Source: Zasmidium citrigriseum (lineage: Eukaryota; Ascomycota; Dothideomycetes; Mycosphaerellales; Mycosphaerellaceae). From it: 64,000 nt of DNA. Below the pieces are notes generated by a model. It made no database searches, was not told the DNA's origin, and was given only the letters and a program-made list of their open reading frames with translations. Positions 23,147 to 34,700 of the stretch are shown here, one piece after another (the stretch's first letter is position 1; the number at the start of each line of letters is the position of its first letter). The translations under genes were made by a program, and so were the position numbers. Location of the stretch: contig NHNW01000099.1 of the NCBI GenBank assembly GCA_002786025.1, forward strand, positions 1-64,000. Direction: 5' to 3'.

Positions 23147-25430
23147 ACGCTTACGGAATAGCTAGCCTCTTAGCTCTAGTATTAGTATACGTAGTAAGGA
23201 GGTATCGTCTAGTACGCTATCTAGTAAACCCTTCTAGTTATCGTTAATCTAGTATAGTATAAACTAGAATATAATACTCCGTATACCTAGAGCTCGCGCT
23301 ATACGACCTACCTACTACTAGAAGTTAGATATACTCTTAGAAATAGGTATATCTATAACGATAGTAATCTCGATATTATTAACGTCTATACTATTACTCT
23401 AGATCGTAGTAGCGTATATAATACGATAAGTACTAGATACGAAGTCCTAGTATCGCTTCTCTTAATTAGGGTTAGGGACTAGACTTAATATAAAGTAAAC
23501 TATAGTATAGACGTTAGTACTACCGCTACGACTACCTTATATATATCGCTTACTTAGATCTACCTAGTCCTTAGTTAGGGTAACGAGCTAGCTACGGATA
23601 ATCTAAGCGAGCTTCTCGACTCGCTTATACCTATCTATAAAGATAATAATCTTCTTAAGGTTCTAAGGTATAGCTTTACTAGCCTCGTTAACTACGCTAA
23701 TAGTTATAAAGAATAAGAAGCTATAGTAGTCGCGCTTATACTACTTCTAGGGAATATTCTTAAAGATAAAAGTAATATCTAGTCTTATAATACTAGCGCG
23801 TATAACCTATTTAGAAGGTTAGCTAGACTACTAGACTAGACTACTAGGCTTCTTAATATACCTTAGTCTAGAACGTATTATCGCCGACCTTATAAAAGCT
23901 AGTATACTTAAGTACGAACTCCTTAGTCTCCGTAGGTAGGGTAGTAGAATATCTAATAAGTAGAGTATATTAAGGGAGGAGCTACCGTATAGTATATAGC
24001 TCTACGAACTTACTATAGAAGGATTACTACCTCTCGACGAGATAGATCTTATCGATAAATACTAGGCTAATATAATCCCGTACCTCTAGCTTCTATAATA
24101 CCTTACAAACCTCTAGTAATACTACTTACTCTAGACTAAGGATAAGGACCTAGACCTTACCCTTCTCGAACTTCTTAAGTAATATACTATCGTTCTTCCT
24201 ATTTACGGTAGTAAGGTTAGTAGCGTCGATAAGAAGATTCTTATTACTAGCGATAACCCTACTAATATCCTTAATCCTATCCTACTACTTATTATTAAGA
24301 CGATTAAGTAGTAAAATCTATAGAATCTAATACCTAGTAAGAAGTAGATAGGAATAGACGATAAGGGACTATAATATAGTTAGCTCTTACTCTACTATCT
24401 ATCGAAGGACTACTACTACTACTAACTACTACTAGATTACCGCTACTACTAACTACTACTAAATTACCGCCGCTACTAACTACTAGATAGATAAATATAC
24501 CTTACTAAGTCCTATACGGGCTTTTACTAGGAGATCGTACTAGGTAAAGATAAGTTTAAAGGCGTAATTCGTCTAGAATATATTAGGCTTATAATACTCG
24601 CCTAGGTATTATATATCGAGGATCTACCTTATTCTCTTAGAAACTAGGACTCTCTAAAGGTCTAACCTAATCTACGAGTACTAGCTAATATCGTATACGA
24701 GCTACTAGAATACCTCGAGTAGTACGATACCTTATATAGTCTAGAGACTAGCGATACGCTACTAGAAGTATAAGTAGTAGTCGTCGAGGTTCGCTAGTAG
24801 AGGAACTAAGGGTATATTAAACTTTAGATAGACTCGAGTTACTACGCTATAAGGAAGTAGTATAATAGCTACCGCCTAGTTTACCGTCTTCTTTATATCC
24901 TTCTTAGCCTACTAACGCTCCTTTACTAATAGGTTCCTATTACTAGTAGCTATCGCCTTTAGCCTACGGCTAGTACTACTCTTCTACTTTAGTATAGTAT
25001 TTAGTCTCGAGTATTTAGTCTCGAGTATTTAGTCTTAAGTATTTAGTATTAAGTATATAGAGTATCTAACGTATACGGGCGGGTTTAGTAAGTTTAGTTT
25101 AGTATTAGAGAGGATAGAAGCTAGCTTTAAATACTAGTAGGCTTTAAGGTTCCGTTTTAGTATAATAAGTAAATATAGTATCTAGTAAATACTTAGAGGT
25201 TATAGAGGATACTAGAAAGGTTACTCCTACGCGTTATCGCGACTAGTTTTAGTATTTACTTACTACCTTATAACTAGGGAGAGTAAATTTTAGGGCGTAA
25301 TTTTATAGAAGACCTCTATCTTCTTCTTTAGTTTCTAGAAATTTCATTTTCTATAGTTATTGTCTATCGCGCTATATAATTCTCTATAGCCGTTTTCCTA
25401 CTTACTTATATAAATTTTGGTAGTGTGTTA
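19792..25430. repeat. RIP-saturated repeat block
   Basis: CpA and TpG are nearly absent over kilobases while CpG remains. It holds short tandem arrays: three 15-bp units at 20995-21039, (CTA)11 at 23114-23146, a CTACTACTAACTACTACTA-type array at 24411-24485, and four 14-bp units of GTATTTAGTCTCGA at 24997-25052. One helicase remnant is recognisable. The block ends at about 25430, where normal composition returns before the first RING gene. Confidence 0.85.
23150..24260 (-). pseudogene. RecQ-like superfamily 2 helicase remnant, RIP-degraded
   Basis: On the minus strand successive readings give LLIDATNLTTVNRKNDSILL, then LVFIDKIYLVE where a DEAH-like motif II is expected, then KKIIIFIDRYKRVEKLA. 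Next come RIIYATTIQSNSIDVNNIEI and SISNF followed by a VGRIARALG motif VI-like reading. This order matches the two RecA-like lobes of RecQ/DEAH-type helicases such as those in fungal subtelomeric or transposon-linked genes. Stops are frequent, and the motif II acidic residues look altered. Family placement is from motif reading only. Confidence 0.55.
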
Positions 25431-25556
25431 GGCTATTTAAGAATATCGATTTTGAGATAGGCGCTGGATATCCGCCTGCGACTATTTGTCTTCAGGCGCT
25501 TCGCAGAAGGACAATCCCTCGCCCTAAACCATATCCAGCAAGACTAGTGACAAGAT

Positions 25557-26417
25557 TCACGCTAAGTACCCGGTTGGAACCCGCTTCACGTGGCTTCCTC
25601 GAGTTCTTTCCTTCGCAGAAGCGCCTGAACTTGGGAGGTAGCGAGCCATGAAAGCAATGCCATCAAGGAACAAGCGAAGATCACCTGCCAGTCGTCGAGC
25701 TTCGAGACCAGGTCCAGCTTGCAGGAACTGTATTCTATCAGCATCAGGTAGACACCTTACCTTCTTCTTCAGCTTTCGAAGGAGAGTCTTGGGGCTGACA
25801 TTGATGACTGCCCCGTCATGCTCCTTCAAGATGCCCCAGAGAGTTCTCAGAAGTAGCTGCCAGTGTTCTTGCTGCTCGTAGGTGTGTTCAAGTTCCCTCG
25901 CTTCTTGCATGGTAGGGAGAAATGTGCCTAACATTGCGTAATACGGCGCCATGGTCCGGGTGTTGATTCTACCTCGACCTGCCACAGGGTAGACACGACC
26001 GTTGACGAGAACTATTCCTGCAGAGAAGTGATGTTCGGCAAGGAAACGAATCGTCCTCCAGTGACCCATGACAAGACGCTCGAGGTCTTCCTGCGAGTCG
26101 GTGTACGGACCGGTTCCGAAGTGCTCGATTTGATGGATGGGGTATCGAGTCCGCAAGAGCGCGTTGGCGTCGAGGAGAAGTTCTATCTGGGGCGGGTAAG
26201 CAATGAAGAGCGTCTTCCTGCAGAGTGGGCAGAGGTCCTGAGAACGCAGCCAGGTGGTGATGCATTCGCGGCAAAAGACATGTGCCTCGTGGCAGCCGGG
26301 GGTAACTCCATCAGTCAGACCTTGGAGACAGATGCGACAGTCGGGAGTGTTCTCTGAGTTTGGGACGGGAATCAGGCCACTGGCGAAGAATTGGCGGCGA
26401 CACGGGAGTTGGGCCAT
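25557..26417 (-). CDS. RING-finger protein, family member 1
   Basis: A 286-residue protein, probably an E3 ubiquitin ligase. An N-terminal C3HC4 RING has ligands at Cys27, Cys30, Cys42, His46, Cys49, Cys52, Cys63 and Cys66. After it come a variable linker and a C-terminal region (about residues 135-260) shared with two other genes in this window: an AMLG motif, then LRTLWGILKEHDG, then basic helices. No membrane helix or signal peptide is seen. Intronless. It lies tail-first against the RIP block yet has normal composition. The adjacent gene at 26907-27836 is a tandem paralogue in the same orientation. Substrate unknown. Confidence 0.85.
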   Translation of the reverse strand: MAQLPCRRQFFASGLIPVPNSENTPDCRICLQGLTDGVTPGCHEAHVFCRECITTWLRSQDLCPLCRKTLFIAYPPQIELLLDANALLRTRYPIHQIEHFGTGPYTDSQEDLERLVMGHWRTIRFLAEHHFSAGIVLVNGRVYPVAGRGRINTRTMAPYYAMLGTFLPTMQEARELEHTYEQQEHWQLLLRTLWGILKEHDGAVINVSPKTLLRKLKKKVRCLPDADRIQFLQAGPGLEARRLAGDLRLFLDGIAFMARYLPSSGASAKERTRGSHVKRVPTGYLA

Positions 26418-26906
26418 ATTGTGGGATTGCAGTAGCTCTTCGTTCGGGGGAAAGTTCGCTGTGCTTGTAAGTTAGGCTTGTGTGCGGTCGAATGAGGATG
26501 TTGAAATGCTCTGAAAAGTATGAAAGCAAAAATCCGCATATAAATGTCCGTTTAATGTGTTGTGAGTTCGGACAACACTCGTGTAAAGGTTATTGTCCGG
26601 TCAGCGTTACAATGCCTTTGTCGATTCACGAAACGCTATGCTAGGTCAGATTCACATCAGGCGTTTGATCGGTGTTCCTTCGAGACGCTTCAAGTATGAC
26701 GGTATCCACGAAGTGTCACAGTCACAACATGAAGAAAAAGAGCTTTAGAGTAAGGAGACAATTGAATAGATCATACGTACCTCTCAACACAGACACCTTT
26801 CTGGGGTACTTTCCATCGACGTCGATATCTCTCCTCCTTCGTTTGGTCGCACTCCCTTTTCGTAAGATCAGTCCTGGAAAACACCGAAAGTAGCAGTATA
26901 TCAAAC
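26418..26906. promoter_or_regulatory. intergenic, upstream of RING member 1
   Basis: 489 bp between two minus-strand RING genes. A TTTATAT word (minus strand, 26537-26544) lies about 120 bp upstream of the start codon. An inverted repeat CGGACAA (26569-26575) / TTGTCCG (26593-26599) lies further upstream. No gene is seen. Confidence 0.4.
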
Positions 26907-27836
26907 TCACAACCATCCATACCGCCCAAAATGATGAAAATGATGCCTCTCAAGCCAGGCCCACAGTCTCTCGCGCTTAGGCTTCTCCTCTGGGTGTTCC
27001 TGGAGATAGCGCCTCCGGCGACGCTGCTCCCTCATCGACATGAAGGCCACGTAGTCGAGCAGACAGATAAGATCGCTATTGAGCCTGAAACTCTCCAGCC
27101 TCTGGGGATACTGCGAGATTGCGTGAATGAGGTCGAAATCGGGATGACGCCTCAGCCTCTTGCGGATCTTCCTCAACAGGTTCGAAGCTGAAACGTCGAG
27201 CTTCTTGCCATCGTGCTTCTTGATGACGTCCCACAGCGTGCTCAAGATGAGGTTCCAGTGCTCCAGCTCCTGTGCCGTGTACGGATGATTTCGAGCCTGT
27301 GAGATGACTGGAATGTAGTTGCCTAGCATCGCGAAGCCAGCACGCATCCTCGCTGCATTGATCAAGCCGGTTCCCGACGCAACTTGGATCCGACCGTGGA
27401 CGTGTACTTGGCCAGGGGCATGGTAACCGCCTCCAAGCCACCAGCGAGCGTAATCGTTGCTTCTACCCAAGATCACATTCTCCTCAAGACTATTTTGGAA
27501 GGCTCCGGCACCGAAACTCGCGATGTCGTGAAGGTGGCCACGAGCCTGGAGAATCCGGCCTGCTTGCTGGACCAGAACCTCTCTGCGCGAAAGCTTCTGG
27601 TAGTATTTGGTCTTGCAGATTGGGCACGAATCGTGGTCTTCCATCCAGTGGGTGATACATTCCCTACAAAAGACGTGAGTGCCGTGGCAGGGTAGCTTGA
27701 CGAGGTCGTCTCGGTCATCTTCGAAACAGATGCCACACTCGACTCCTGGAGCTGTAGCGACGGACGCAAGTCCCGTCGAAAGGAATTGCTCACGGTTTGG
27801 TAAGCGGTGCGCGTTCTGAAACGCTGTGTTCGCCAT
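26907..27836 (-). CDS. RING-finger protein, family member 2
   Basis: A 309-residue protein, probably an E3 ubiquitin ligase. I chose the ATG at 27836 because MANTAFQ...REQFLSTGL aligns with the N terminus of member 1; an in-frame ATG at 27926 would add 30 residues but lies close to the TATA candidate. The C3HC4 RING uses Cys34, Cys37, Cys50, His54, Cys57, Cys60, Cys71 and Cys74. The C-terminal region matches member 1 closely (GLIN, RM, AMLG, QELEHW, TLWDVIKKHDG) and ends with an Arg-rich tail. TATATA at 27909-27914 lies 73 bp upstream of the start. Tandem duplicate of member 1. Confidence 0.85.
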   Translation of the reverse strand: MANTAFQNAHRLPNREQFLSTGLASVATAPGVECGICFEDDRDDLVKLPCHGTHVFCRECITHWMEDHDSCPICKTKYYQKLSRREVLVQQAGRILQARGHLHDIASFGAGAFQNSLEENVILGRSNDYARWWLGGGYHAPGQVHVHGRIQVASGTGLINAARMRAGFAMLGNYIPVISQARNHPYTAQELEHWNLILSTLWDVIKKHDGKKLDVSASNLLRKIRKRLRRHPDFDLIHAISQYPQRLESFRLNSDLICLLDYVAFMSMREQRRRRRYLQEHPEEKPKRERLWAWLERHHFHHFGRYGWL

Positions 27837-28482
27837 GTTGCTGCAGCTTGCTTGCGAGTATTTTCTGTAATTTGTCTGGGAAGGAATAGGCGGGTATCCG
27901 ATAGACCGTATATAGGGAACAGTCATCCGCGTTATGCGTTGTCGAAAGCACTCGTATATAATGGCTTTGTATCCTCAGCCCAACAATCCCTTTGTTTCGA
28001 TGACGGCGTGGCATACCTGCGGGTATACATCTCGTGAATCTGGGCGTCGGCTTGAGGAACTCTTGTTGCGAAGCTTATACATCTCGGTGTGTGGTAAAAG
28101 CCAAAAGACCCCGAGAAATATCATCGCTCGGGACTCACATATGTACTGCGATCCTATGTTGTATACTCACCCAAGACATGTCAAACGCATGTCTCGATTC
28201 TCGAACGGTGGATCGGCCGAAAAGCCCAAAAAGGAGAAGGGGGCCTAAGAGAGACACATCATTAGCATTACATTAAAGTACAAACGCGCAGCCGTGACCT
28301 CATCTCATCTGAATATCTCAATCTCTGCCGAATGGTCGCGTCGCTCGCTGCTCTATCCAAAGTCTCAAAAACGAGTGATGTAGGGTATCTCTGAACGCAG
28401 CAGACAAAAGCTGTACAAAAGAGACAAGACACCCAGAAACCCAGAAAAACGCCGCGCTGTCGAATTGATCCAGATGTAATGC
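27837..28482. promoter_or_regulatory. intergenic, upstream of RING member 2
   Basis: Contains TATATA at 27909-27914 in the right place for RING member 2. The rest, up to the 3' end of the Rab gene, shows no convincing gene. Confidence 0.45.
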
Positions 28483-29499
28483 TCAGCAGCATCTTCCGCT
28501 CCTCCCTCCGCCTCCAGCACTGCTACTCGGTCGTCCAATCTTGAAGACCTCACCCCAGCCTCCCTTGCGTCTTCGTCGTCTCATGCTCCCGCCATACCCA
28601 TCACTCGTGAGACCACCGCTCTTGATACTCGATCCGCCGTCATCGTATCGATAGTAATCCGCATCCCCATACTGAATCCCACTCATAGGATCATCCGGAT
28701 CAATCTCTCCGAGCTCAATCTTCGTCAAAATCGTACTCGCAAGTTTATTGAACACCTCCTCAACCCCCTCTCCACTCAGCGCAGAAACCTCCACCGCCGC
28801 CGGAATCCGGTTCTGACTCGCCCAATTCGCCGCCGTGGAGCCACTGACCGCCCTCCCGCTCCCATTTACCGTAGCCCGCTGTTGACTCCCCAGACTAATC
28901 CCAATCGTACTGCTCCTCTGCAAACTCCCTCCAATACTCGCCCCATCATCCTCAATCAAACTCCCACTCGGCGGGCCCCTCTCCACCTGCTGCTCCTCCG
29001 CCAACCCAGCCGTCATAGGATCCACAAGATCACTCTTATTCCCCGCCACAACAACCGTCAATTGCGGACTCGCCAACGCCCTCGCATCATTCAAAAAAGT
29101 CTGCAACTCCGCAAAACTCCTCTGATTACAAACATCATAAACCAACACCGCGCCCGCCGCACCCCTATAATAACTCCTCGACACACTCCGGAACCTCTCC
29201 GTTCCCGCGGTATCCCACAACTGGAGTTTCACTCTTTTCCGCCGGGAGCCCTGGGCGCCGACTTTGACGATCTTGGAGGCGAATTCAACGCCTATGGTCT
29301 GGGAGGAGAGGACGCGCCATTCGTTTTTGACGAAGCGGTGCAGGAGGCAGGATTTGCCGCAGTTGGAGGGGCCGAGGAGGATTATCTTTGCGAGGTAGTC
29401 GTACATGGAGGCCATTTCTTGGCCGCCGCCCATGGCGGGGACATCGCGGGCGGAGGCGGTGGTGCTGGAGGTGGTGGAGGTGCGTCGTGGGCGGGGCAT
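28483..29499 (-). CDS. Rab4-like small GTPase
   Basis: Rab GTPases switch vesicle transport steps; Rab4-type members act in endosome recycling. The 338-residue protein has G1 GPSNCGKS (43-50), the switch I Thr in SSQTIGVEF (68), G3 WDTAG (95-99), G4 NKSD (154-157) and a variant G5 VSAL (238-241). It ends in Cys-Cys for geranylgeranylation. About 80 residues of low-complexity sequence separate G4 and G5, and a Gly/Ser/Arg-rich tail precedes the CC. I chose the ATG at 29499; an ATG 28 residues later (MASMYDYLAKI) would also give a complete GTPase. Intronless. Confidence 0.88.
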   Translation of the reverse strand: MPRPRRTSTTSSTTASARDVPAMGGGQEMASMYDYLAKIILLGPSNCGKSCLLHRFVKNEWRVLSSQTIGVEFASKIVKVGAQGSRRKRVKLQLWDTAGTERFRSVSRSYYRGAAGAVLVYDVCNQRSFAELQTFLNDARALASPQLTVVVAGNKSDLVDPMTAGLAEEQQVERGPPSGSLIEDDGASIGGSLQRSSTIGISLGSQQRATVNGSGRAVSGSTAANWASQNRIPAAVEVSALSGEGVEEVFNKLASTILTKIELGEIDPDDPMSGIQYGDADYYRYDDGGSSIKSGGLTSDGYGGSMRRRRRKGGWGEVFKIGRPSSSAGGGGRSGRCC

Positions 29500-29980
29500 T
29501 GTGGGAGATCTGCTCGAGCAGTTTTGGATGTGGAGTGTAGGTGAGTGCTGTGCTAGGTCCGGGCCAACATGTTGGCGTTGGCGGCGGTGAACAGGATCGA
29601 TACCGATAGGAAGAGCTGCTAGTGAGGTTCGAGAGATACGGCGATCCAGCAAGCGCGACTCGCCTCGCGTCACATGTCTTGGCACGGCGTTTGCGGGAGC
29701 AATCACATGCAAGCTTTGGAGTTTGGGCAGCTTCACATGAACGTGGGATGCGATGCGATGTCTGTGACAAAGAGAACCGCCTGCCTCGGCGCACTTCTAG
29801 CTGTACATGATAGCAATACTGAGATAGGAAACCCCTGTTCGCCCTGTGCCTGTATGCAATCCGTCCTTATGCAAAAGTTCCTTCGCTGATGCTGGGTATC
29901 AGTAAACACACGCTCGCTCTTTTTAAACTCCCATTCTAAAATGCAACCCAATGCAATCGTCCCTCTATTCTTTATTCCAT
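29500..29980. other. intergenic, no gene seen
   Basis: 481 bp between the Rab4-like gene's 5' end and the lipase gene's 3' end. It presumably holds the Rab promoter and the lipase terminator. No strong signal was recognised. Confidence 0.5.
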
Positions 29981-31765
29981 TCAATGCGCATCCAGCTGGG
30001 CCTCAGTCTTTTGACCCATCGTCATTCCGTCTCGCGGCGGTGCAATAGACCTTCCGGTAGTTGAAATGATGGACAGCTTGCGTGTGATGGCTGCCATGGC
30101 TTGTGCGTTGTTCGCTTCGGCCTCGTCTTCGACCGGAATGTGTATCCATCGTCGTATCTCACTGTTCTTGTCAAGAATCTCGCTGTCGTTCTCGCCAGCC
30201 ACTTCGATCCCTGACTCCCTCAATGTCTGCGCCATCGCCCGGTTGTTGAGCTCCATGATCCGCTGAGGCTCTTCTGCCTTTGTCACTCGCTTGGCAATCC
30301 ACGGGAAGAGCAGGCCGAAGTCTGATTGGTTGAAGTGTTGGCTCTTCTGCACAAAGAACATGTGTGGACCATCACTCCGTACCGGCGAGTTACCATCTGG
30401 CGTGGTCTTGCTGCTTGGTGCCGAAACGCGGCTCTTCTGTGAATTGGTCGTTTGCGAAGGGGTAGTAAGGCCACTAGCCCTGCTACGCTGTCGCGTCAAG
30501 GACCGCATCGGAGACCGCGACATCTCGGATGCGTAACCCGAATCTTTCGAAGGCGACTCGTCACGTAGGCGCGCCCAGTTCGGCAGCAATCTGCCTCGAT
30601 CCCGTGTCAATCGTGGTGCGTTGGATGGTCGTCGTGACATAGTCGGCGGGGCCATAACGTGCTTGTTGATGTTGAGATTGTCTTCCCAATTGTAGAATGC
30701 TTCTGACAGGACTGAAACCACGTTGGCGCCGGCTGGCCCGCCCACTGCGTACGTGGGAAGTGGTTTGTCCCAAAGGAAAGCCTGGTCGGGCGATTGCAGA
30801 GGCAAGCACCACATGTCCAGGAGCAGCATTGGTGATTCGGGCATGATCTGCGACACGACTGCGGCATCAGGATTGGGTACGATCAAAGGTTGGCCAGCGT
30901 CTGAAGGTCGGTCTTTGTGATAGTAGATGCTCTTCAGCAGTTGGACAGTTGTAGCAGCTCCGAAAGAATGTCCAGCCCAAGTGACCTTTCCGGCGCGATG
31001 AATGTCCAGCATACCATCAAATTGCCACAGCACTTCCACTCGCTCCTTGCGCTTTGTTCCAGCATTGATATCCAAGTTCTCAATAGCTTGCCCACCATCG
31101 ATCTTCATCAAGGCTTCGAAAGCCATGCTGATCTCCCAGAGTCTTATGCGTAGCTGGTCGTCCCTGCTCTTGTATACCTCTGGACATGGCTCGTGGCTGA
31201 TCTTGACCGGGTTGACAATGTGTGCTTCGCTGTTCTGTGTGGCGCGCACGTACTGAATCGGACTGCTCCCATCGCGGTGATCGAGCGCAATCACAATCAT
31301 ACCCTGACTCGCGAGATCGCCGCACACGTAGCTGTAGGCATTGCGACTCCCAGCTAGGCCGTGACTGAATATCGTGACAGGCCACCTGCCATTGCTGGTC
31401 GGTGCTTCGAGTAGCTTCGCATTCCGGTGAGCGGGTAGTGTGATCCAGTACAGCTGCTGTGGCATGTACGAAACGAGGTTCGATAGCTTAGGGGATTTGA
31501 GACCGATGAAGTTGGCGAAGGCGCGGATGGTCGCTCTTTGAGGCTGCGGAATCCATCGGACTGGACGATCTTGTTCCGAAGGACCTGGTTTGGCGCATGG
31601 GTAGAAGATACGGAAAGCTATGGTCGGCGCAGCTCCATCCGGGGCATCTGACGGCGAAGGGAGATCGGTTGCGGGTATTTCGACGTCCACGGTTCCCACC
31701 TCGTAGGGCCCATTGTACTTAGGAAATGAGACGATGGGATTCCAGCCCGACAGAAGGGAAGTCAT
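29981..31765 (-). CDS. PAF-acetylhydrolase-like serine lipase
   Basis: An alpha/beta hydrolase of the plasma/isoform II platelet-activating-factor acetylhydrolase family, which releases short or oxidised acyl chains from phospholipids. The 594-residue frame shows the oxyanion loop SHGLAG (134-139), the nucleophile elbow GHSFG with Ser267, a likely catalytic Asp317 in LLLDMW, and a His in SQHFNQSDF for the triad. No signal peptide is visible, so it is probably intracellular. A Ser/Arg-rich disordered insert of about 90 residues (about 380-465) sits between the Asp and His, longer than in animal enzymes. Intronless. Confidence 0.85.
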   Translation of the reverse strand: MTSLLSGWNPIVSFPKYNGPYEVGTVDVEIPATDLPSPSDAPDGAAPTIAFRIFYPCAKPGPSEQDRPVRWIPQPQRATIRAFANFIGLKSPKLSNLVSYMPQQLYWITLPAHRNAKLLEAPTSNGRWPVTIFSHGLAGSRNAYSYVCGDLASQGMIVIALDHRDGSSPIQYVRATQNSEAHIVNPVKISHEPCPEVYKSRDDQLRIRLWEISMAFEALMKIDGGQAIENLDINAGTKRKERVEVLWQFDGMLDIHRAGKVTWAGHSFGAATTVQLLKSIYYHKDRPSDAGQPLIVPNPDAAVVSQIMPESPMLLLDMWCLPLQSPDQAFLWDKPLPTYAVGGPAGANVVSVLSEAFYNWEDNLNINKHVMAPPTMSRRPSNAPRLTRDRGRLLPNWARLRDESPSKDSGYASEMSRSPMRSLTRQRSRASGLTTPSQTTNSQKSRVSAPSSKTTPDGNSPVRSDGPHMFFVQKSQHFNQSDFGLLFPWIAKRVTKAEEPQRIMELNNRAMAQTLRESGIEVAGENDSEILDKNSEIRRWIHIPVEDEAEANNAQAMAAITRKLSIISTTGRSIAPPRDGMTMGQKTEAQLDAH

Positions 31766-34700
31766 TGCCGCCAGCGGGCAAGGACGAGTCTGGCGGCAGC
31801 GGTGGTCGCAGGGAGATGTTCTGCTCGCGGTGTTGGTTCGCGGTGTTTACTGGGATTTAAGCTCTGAGGTCTCTCCTGACGCCGGAGCCAGGCAACGTCA
31901 GCCGCAGCGCACGAGCTTATTGTGCGGTAGGATGCGGGCCAATGTCGACGCCAGAGCGAGGGTGGATTAAAGAGAGTGTCGTAGGTGATGAGTAGGCGTC
32001 CGGCGGTAGTGTTCAGGTGTCGGGAGTGAGCAGAAGGAAGCTCTTGCGGCGGCGCACAATTCAAGTATGTGCGCACACGACTCGCCCAAGATCGCCAGGC
32101 ACGCTAATTCACGTGCGTTGACGTATTCCTTTGTTAGTGAAGCCGCCTTGCCCAGCTGGGAAGCGCCAGCCGTCGAACCTGCCTTCCAGACTTTCTTTTC
32201 TGCGGAGAAGCCGTCGTTGAAGAGGTCGTGTGATGGTGTTTGGTTTTGCAGGAATGGCAGTCGAAACGAATTACGCGGACAGATTGCCTATATCACGCTG
32301 CGACTGTTGTTTTATTTTATTTTCAGCATGCCACACAGAGCAATCGCTGCGGTGCAAGCTGCAGACTCAGCCTGCCACCACGCAAAGTCAAAGCCGTTTG
32401 GCCAAGATTCGCCTTCGTGAAAACTTCACCATCCGCCAAGGAAGGCTGTACTCGCCTGAAACCCGTCCTCTTCCGCGACTTGGTTCACTTGCGAGACCAT
32501 CGTCTTTCGACAGCGCATACTCGCCAGAGAAGACTGGTATGAGCCTCTGGAAGACGTACGACACGAGCGCCAAACCACAGATCGCGTAGTTGGTGATGGC
32601 GCGTCTCGAAACATCTGACGCACTTATACCACATCGACTGCCAACTATGCCATCATCATACCATCAACCTCTTCATCGGTGAATATGGCTGCTCGCCTAC
32701 CTTTTGTGCGAAGTCCAGAGCGTCAGCACCCGCCTGCGCGGTGCTCAATCTGCCAGCTTCTCACCTGATGCTTGACTGACCATGCTGCTGCATTCCCTAC
32801 TAGCCCACGACTCCCATGCTCCTCATCCTTCCCCGAAAGCGAGAAGTAGCTCGATCATCCAATCGTCATTGCGCCAACTCTGCTGACCTTCCGACCTCAC
32901 GGCACCTCGAAAGCATACAGGAACCCATGTCCATACCATCGCAGGTACCTCCGGTCAGGTGCTTCCCGTTGGAGATTCACATGAATACCACACTCTCTGG
33001 CTGCCGATGGGTATGCAAGACGGCAGCTCAGATATGCACACTGCTGGCTGACTGTACGCAGCCCGCATACCAGCCATTTGCATCTGAGATGCTCATCGTC
33101 GCTGTGCTGGCACCTCTGGGACCGGTCAACACAAGTCAACATCCCTGCGTGATTGAGCAATCATGCTTCCGGTCCTGCTTCCCGGCGCTCTGCTATCCAT
33201 TACACTTTGAGGCATTTTGCAAGGCATCATGTCAGCCCTACAACTTGGCGACGATACCTCCAAGTTCCACTGCCCTGTAATCAGTCCTTTTCGAGCACCG
33301 AAGAAAGCGGCTCGATCTCCAATTGATGCGGCCCGACCGTACCAAACACACCATACCCTTGGATACCGGCATGAGACACCCAACGGCTGTCCCAAACCTG
33401 TCAGTATCGACGATGAAACATCACGTTTCTCCCAGTCGGCGTGCCAATGGTCGGCCAGATGGAGAACCTTTCATATGGCACTCCTCATTTCACTCCAGCT
33501 TCGATCTCGGCGTTGAAGGATTCTGCTCTCCATCAGCTTTCCCCAGACTTCACCTCTTTCTTCACCGGTGGCCCCTCTGCTTTACTTTTTTACGCCATGC
33601 TCGCCTGCTAATGTTTCGCCGTGAGGCTTCTTTTTATACCATCACAACTCTCTCAACATGCCTCTTCCCGGTGCCGAGTCGGCTTTCCTTTTCTCTTGCC
33701 AGGTAATCAATACCCAAACTGTCAGCCATGGGTCTCAGCGCCAGAAAAAGGACAATTCGTCGATCAGGCTTCGCAAGATGCCGTCATTTGCAAGATATTT
33801 CGGCTTCGATCTGCCAGAGCCGGCTGAGGAGGTGGAGGCCAGATGTCCAGTGCTGATGCCCGAGGTGCATGGCTCGCTGGTGTCGGTGGTTGAGCAAGAA
33901 ACGTTCGAGCCTGTGAGTAATCGAGTCTCTGGCGAGAATCGGCGTGTATTGATCGAATGCTAGATTCCAAGCACTGCCTGCCCTGTCTCAAGATATGGCA
34001 AGGCCAAAGCAACGGCATTGGTCCAACATTATACTGTGCTCTCACAGAGGTATCCATCTTGCTGCTGCTGAAACTGCATTCATACTTAACGCAGACAGCT
34101 TTTACCCGAAGCCACTCAATTCCCCAGCGATGTGCGCATGACCGGCCGAGCAATCTCTATTCCGCGGTGGACACGGCTTTGCAAACAAATGGCCGATCTC
34201 ACGAAATGGACATTTCGACTCCGGCAACGGCCCAACAGCGCGATGGCTCAGCATGGCAACATATGTGCGAGATTACCAAAAGGAGCATCTAGCATCGTCA
34301 GTGCGAGCGCTCGAAAGATGGCAATCGATCCATCAACGATTGTTTTTTGGGGTGTTCGGGAAGTGGAAGGACGGGCGTTCGCAAAAGCACAAGCACATCC
34401 AACAGGGAGGGAAAAGTCTGCTTCGTCGGTGTGTTAACAAGCTTCGTATCCAGTACCTTTTGATGACAGTGCTCTTCTTCAGAGTCTCCATTTCCAATGG
34501 CAGTCAACCCACTTCTCAGCGCGCGGGCTCCAGTGCAACTTATCCTCAAACGGCACCTCCCCAGCGATTCCGATGACGTTCGTTGCAACGGCAAACAACC
34601 ATGCTCCGAGACGAGGTATCATCGGTATCCACCAAAGTGGTCTTCCGGCAGAACACATGACATGGTGACATGGAGCAGAAATTGGTGCGTTCCAAGTACT

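Noticed and set aside
28882..29544. A 220-codon + strand frame
   Set aside because: It mirrors the Rab4-like gene; the Pro/Arg/Thr-rich start and Gly-rich end are what antisense of a GC-rich coding region produces.
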